DNA from: SCBR16-9 sp964537975
GTDB taxonomy: Bacteria > Hydrogenedentota > Hydrogenedentia > Hydrogenedentales > SCBR16-9
Direction: 5' to 3'
Length of the DNA stretch: 64,000 nucleotides
Assembly (NCBI GenBank): GCA_964537975.1
Contig: CAZIDP010000010.1
Coordinates: forward strand, 1-64,000
The first letter of the stretch is position 1. The number at the start of each line of letters is the position of its first letter. The translations under genes and the position numbers were made by a program. Positions 63,851 to 64,000 of this stretch are shown in pieces. Under the pieces are notes generated by a model. That model was not told the origin of the DNA. It saw nothing but the letters and a program-made list of their open reading frames with translations, and ran no database searches.

Positions 63851-64000
63851 TTATTTCAAGGGATACTCTTCCGGATTTAATTCCAAAAGTATGGGTAGGC
63901 TAACCTTCAGACGTTGTCGACCACGCGCTACATGTTTTCGAGCTGTCACTTCCGTGCAACCCAAAATGTGCGCTATTTCTTCATATGACTTATTCTGGAC
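63851..64000 (-). CDS. ECF-type RNA polymerase sigma factor, C-terminal part
   Basis: The gene runs off the window end; 49 C-terminal residues and a TAA stop are seen. They read 'NKSYEEIAHILGCTEVTARK' followed by 'HVARGRQRLK', the helix-turn-helix of sigma70 region 4 that binds the -35 element, as found in ECF sigma factors. The following minus-strand genes are the putative anti-sigma factor and a prepilin, so the three probably form an autoregulated unit. Region 2 lies outside the window. Confidence 0.88.
   Translation of the reverse strand, partial: VQNKSYEEIAHILGCTEVTARKHVARGRQRLKVSLPILLELNPEEYPLK

Noticed and set aside
1..64000. tRNA or rRNA genes
   Set aside because: Intergenic regions were read for T-loop-like ggttcgaatcc patterns and conserved rRNA words; none found, though a covariance search was not possible.

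Overview
This window reads like a piece of a Gram-negative, polysaccharide-degrading bacterium, most likely 'Candidatus Hydrogenedentota' or a close relative in or near the PVC/Planctomycetes group. That placement is inference. It rests on three things. Many large secreted glycan-active proteins belong to rare families (DUF4038/apiosidase-like, DUF4091, DUF5722, WbsX/GH99-like, BNR-4). Several prepilin-type DUF1559 genes are present. One protein carries a duplicated dockerin-like module with 'ELLRLVQFYNAG' and 'TEDGFAPG' signatures. TamA/TamB genes show an outer membrane. Base composition is moderate, with AT-rich spacers. I saw no tRNA, rRNA or CRISPR array.

Layout. 1-8.1 kb: end of an apiosidase-like hydrolase, a broken prepilin paralogue, a URO-D family protein behind a very large DUF4091 protein, a repeat-rich spacer, and a CBM9-like/Ig surface protein. 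9-20 kb: an Asp-box sialidase-like gene split by an in-frame TGA, a small zinc-ribbon protein, an SGNH hydrolase, a methyltransferase, an arylsulfotransferase-like lipoprotein, a small secreted protein behind an operator-bearing promoter, a secreted putative cysteine hydrolase, an APH-family kinase and a two-domain fasciclin protein. 20.4-27.1 kb: tamA-tamB. 27.1-35 kb: a minus-strand run of four secreted glycan-active genes. 35.2-43 kb: a prepilin gene with a strong promoter and a foldable leader, then housekeeping and signalling genes (TerB-like, HD-GYP response regulator, argH, leuB). 43.4-54.2 kb: a WbsX/dockerin-like hydrolase, an SDH protease/unknown/Doc toxin cassette, a DUF5722 protein and a cytosolic GH106-like hydrolase. 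54.4-55.5 kb: class II fructose-bisphosphate aldolase. 55.7-61.9 kb: a putative peptide-maturation locus. 61.9-64 kb: an ECF sigma/anti-sigma/prepilin operon running off the window end.

The most interesting region is 55.7-61.9 kb. A 39-residue, tryptophan-rich peptide gene has its own sigma70-type promoter, ribosome binding site and hairpin terminator. It is followed by a tightly packed operon: two GNAT acetyltransferases, a CPBP-family membrane protease, an ABC ATPase, an ABC-2 permease, and a 663-residue protein. That last protein looks like a radical-SAM/SPASM peptide maturase that has lost the CxxxCxxC motif and the auxiliary-cluster-I cysteines, has kept the auxiliary-cluster-II cysteines, and is fused to a third GNAT domain. 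Precursor, modification enzymes, protease and exporter together are the parts list of a ribosomally made, modified peptide system, but with a pseudo-radical-SAM core I do not recognise from a described class.
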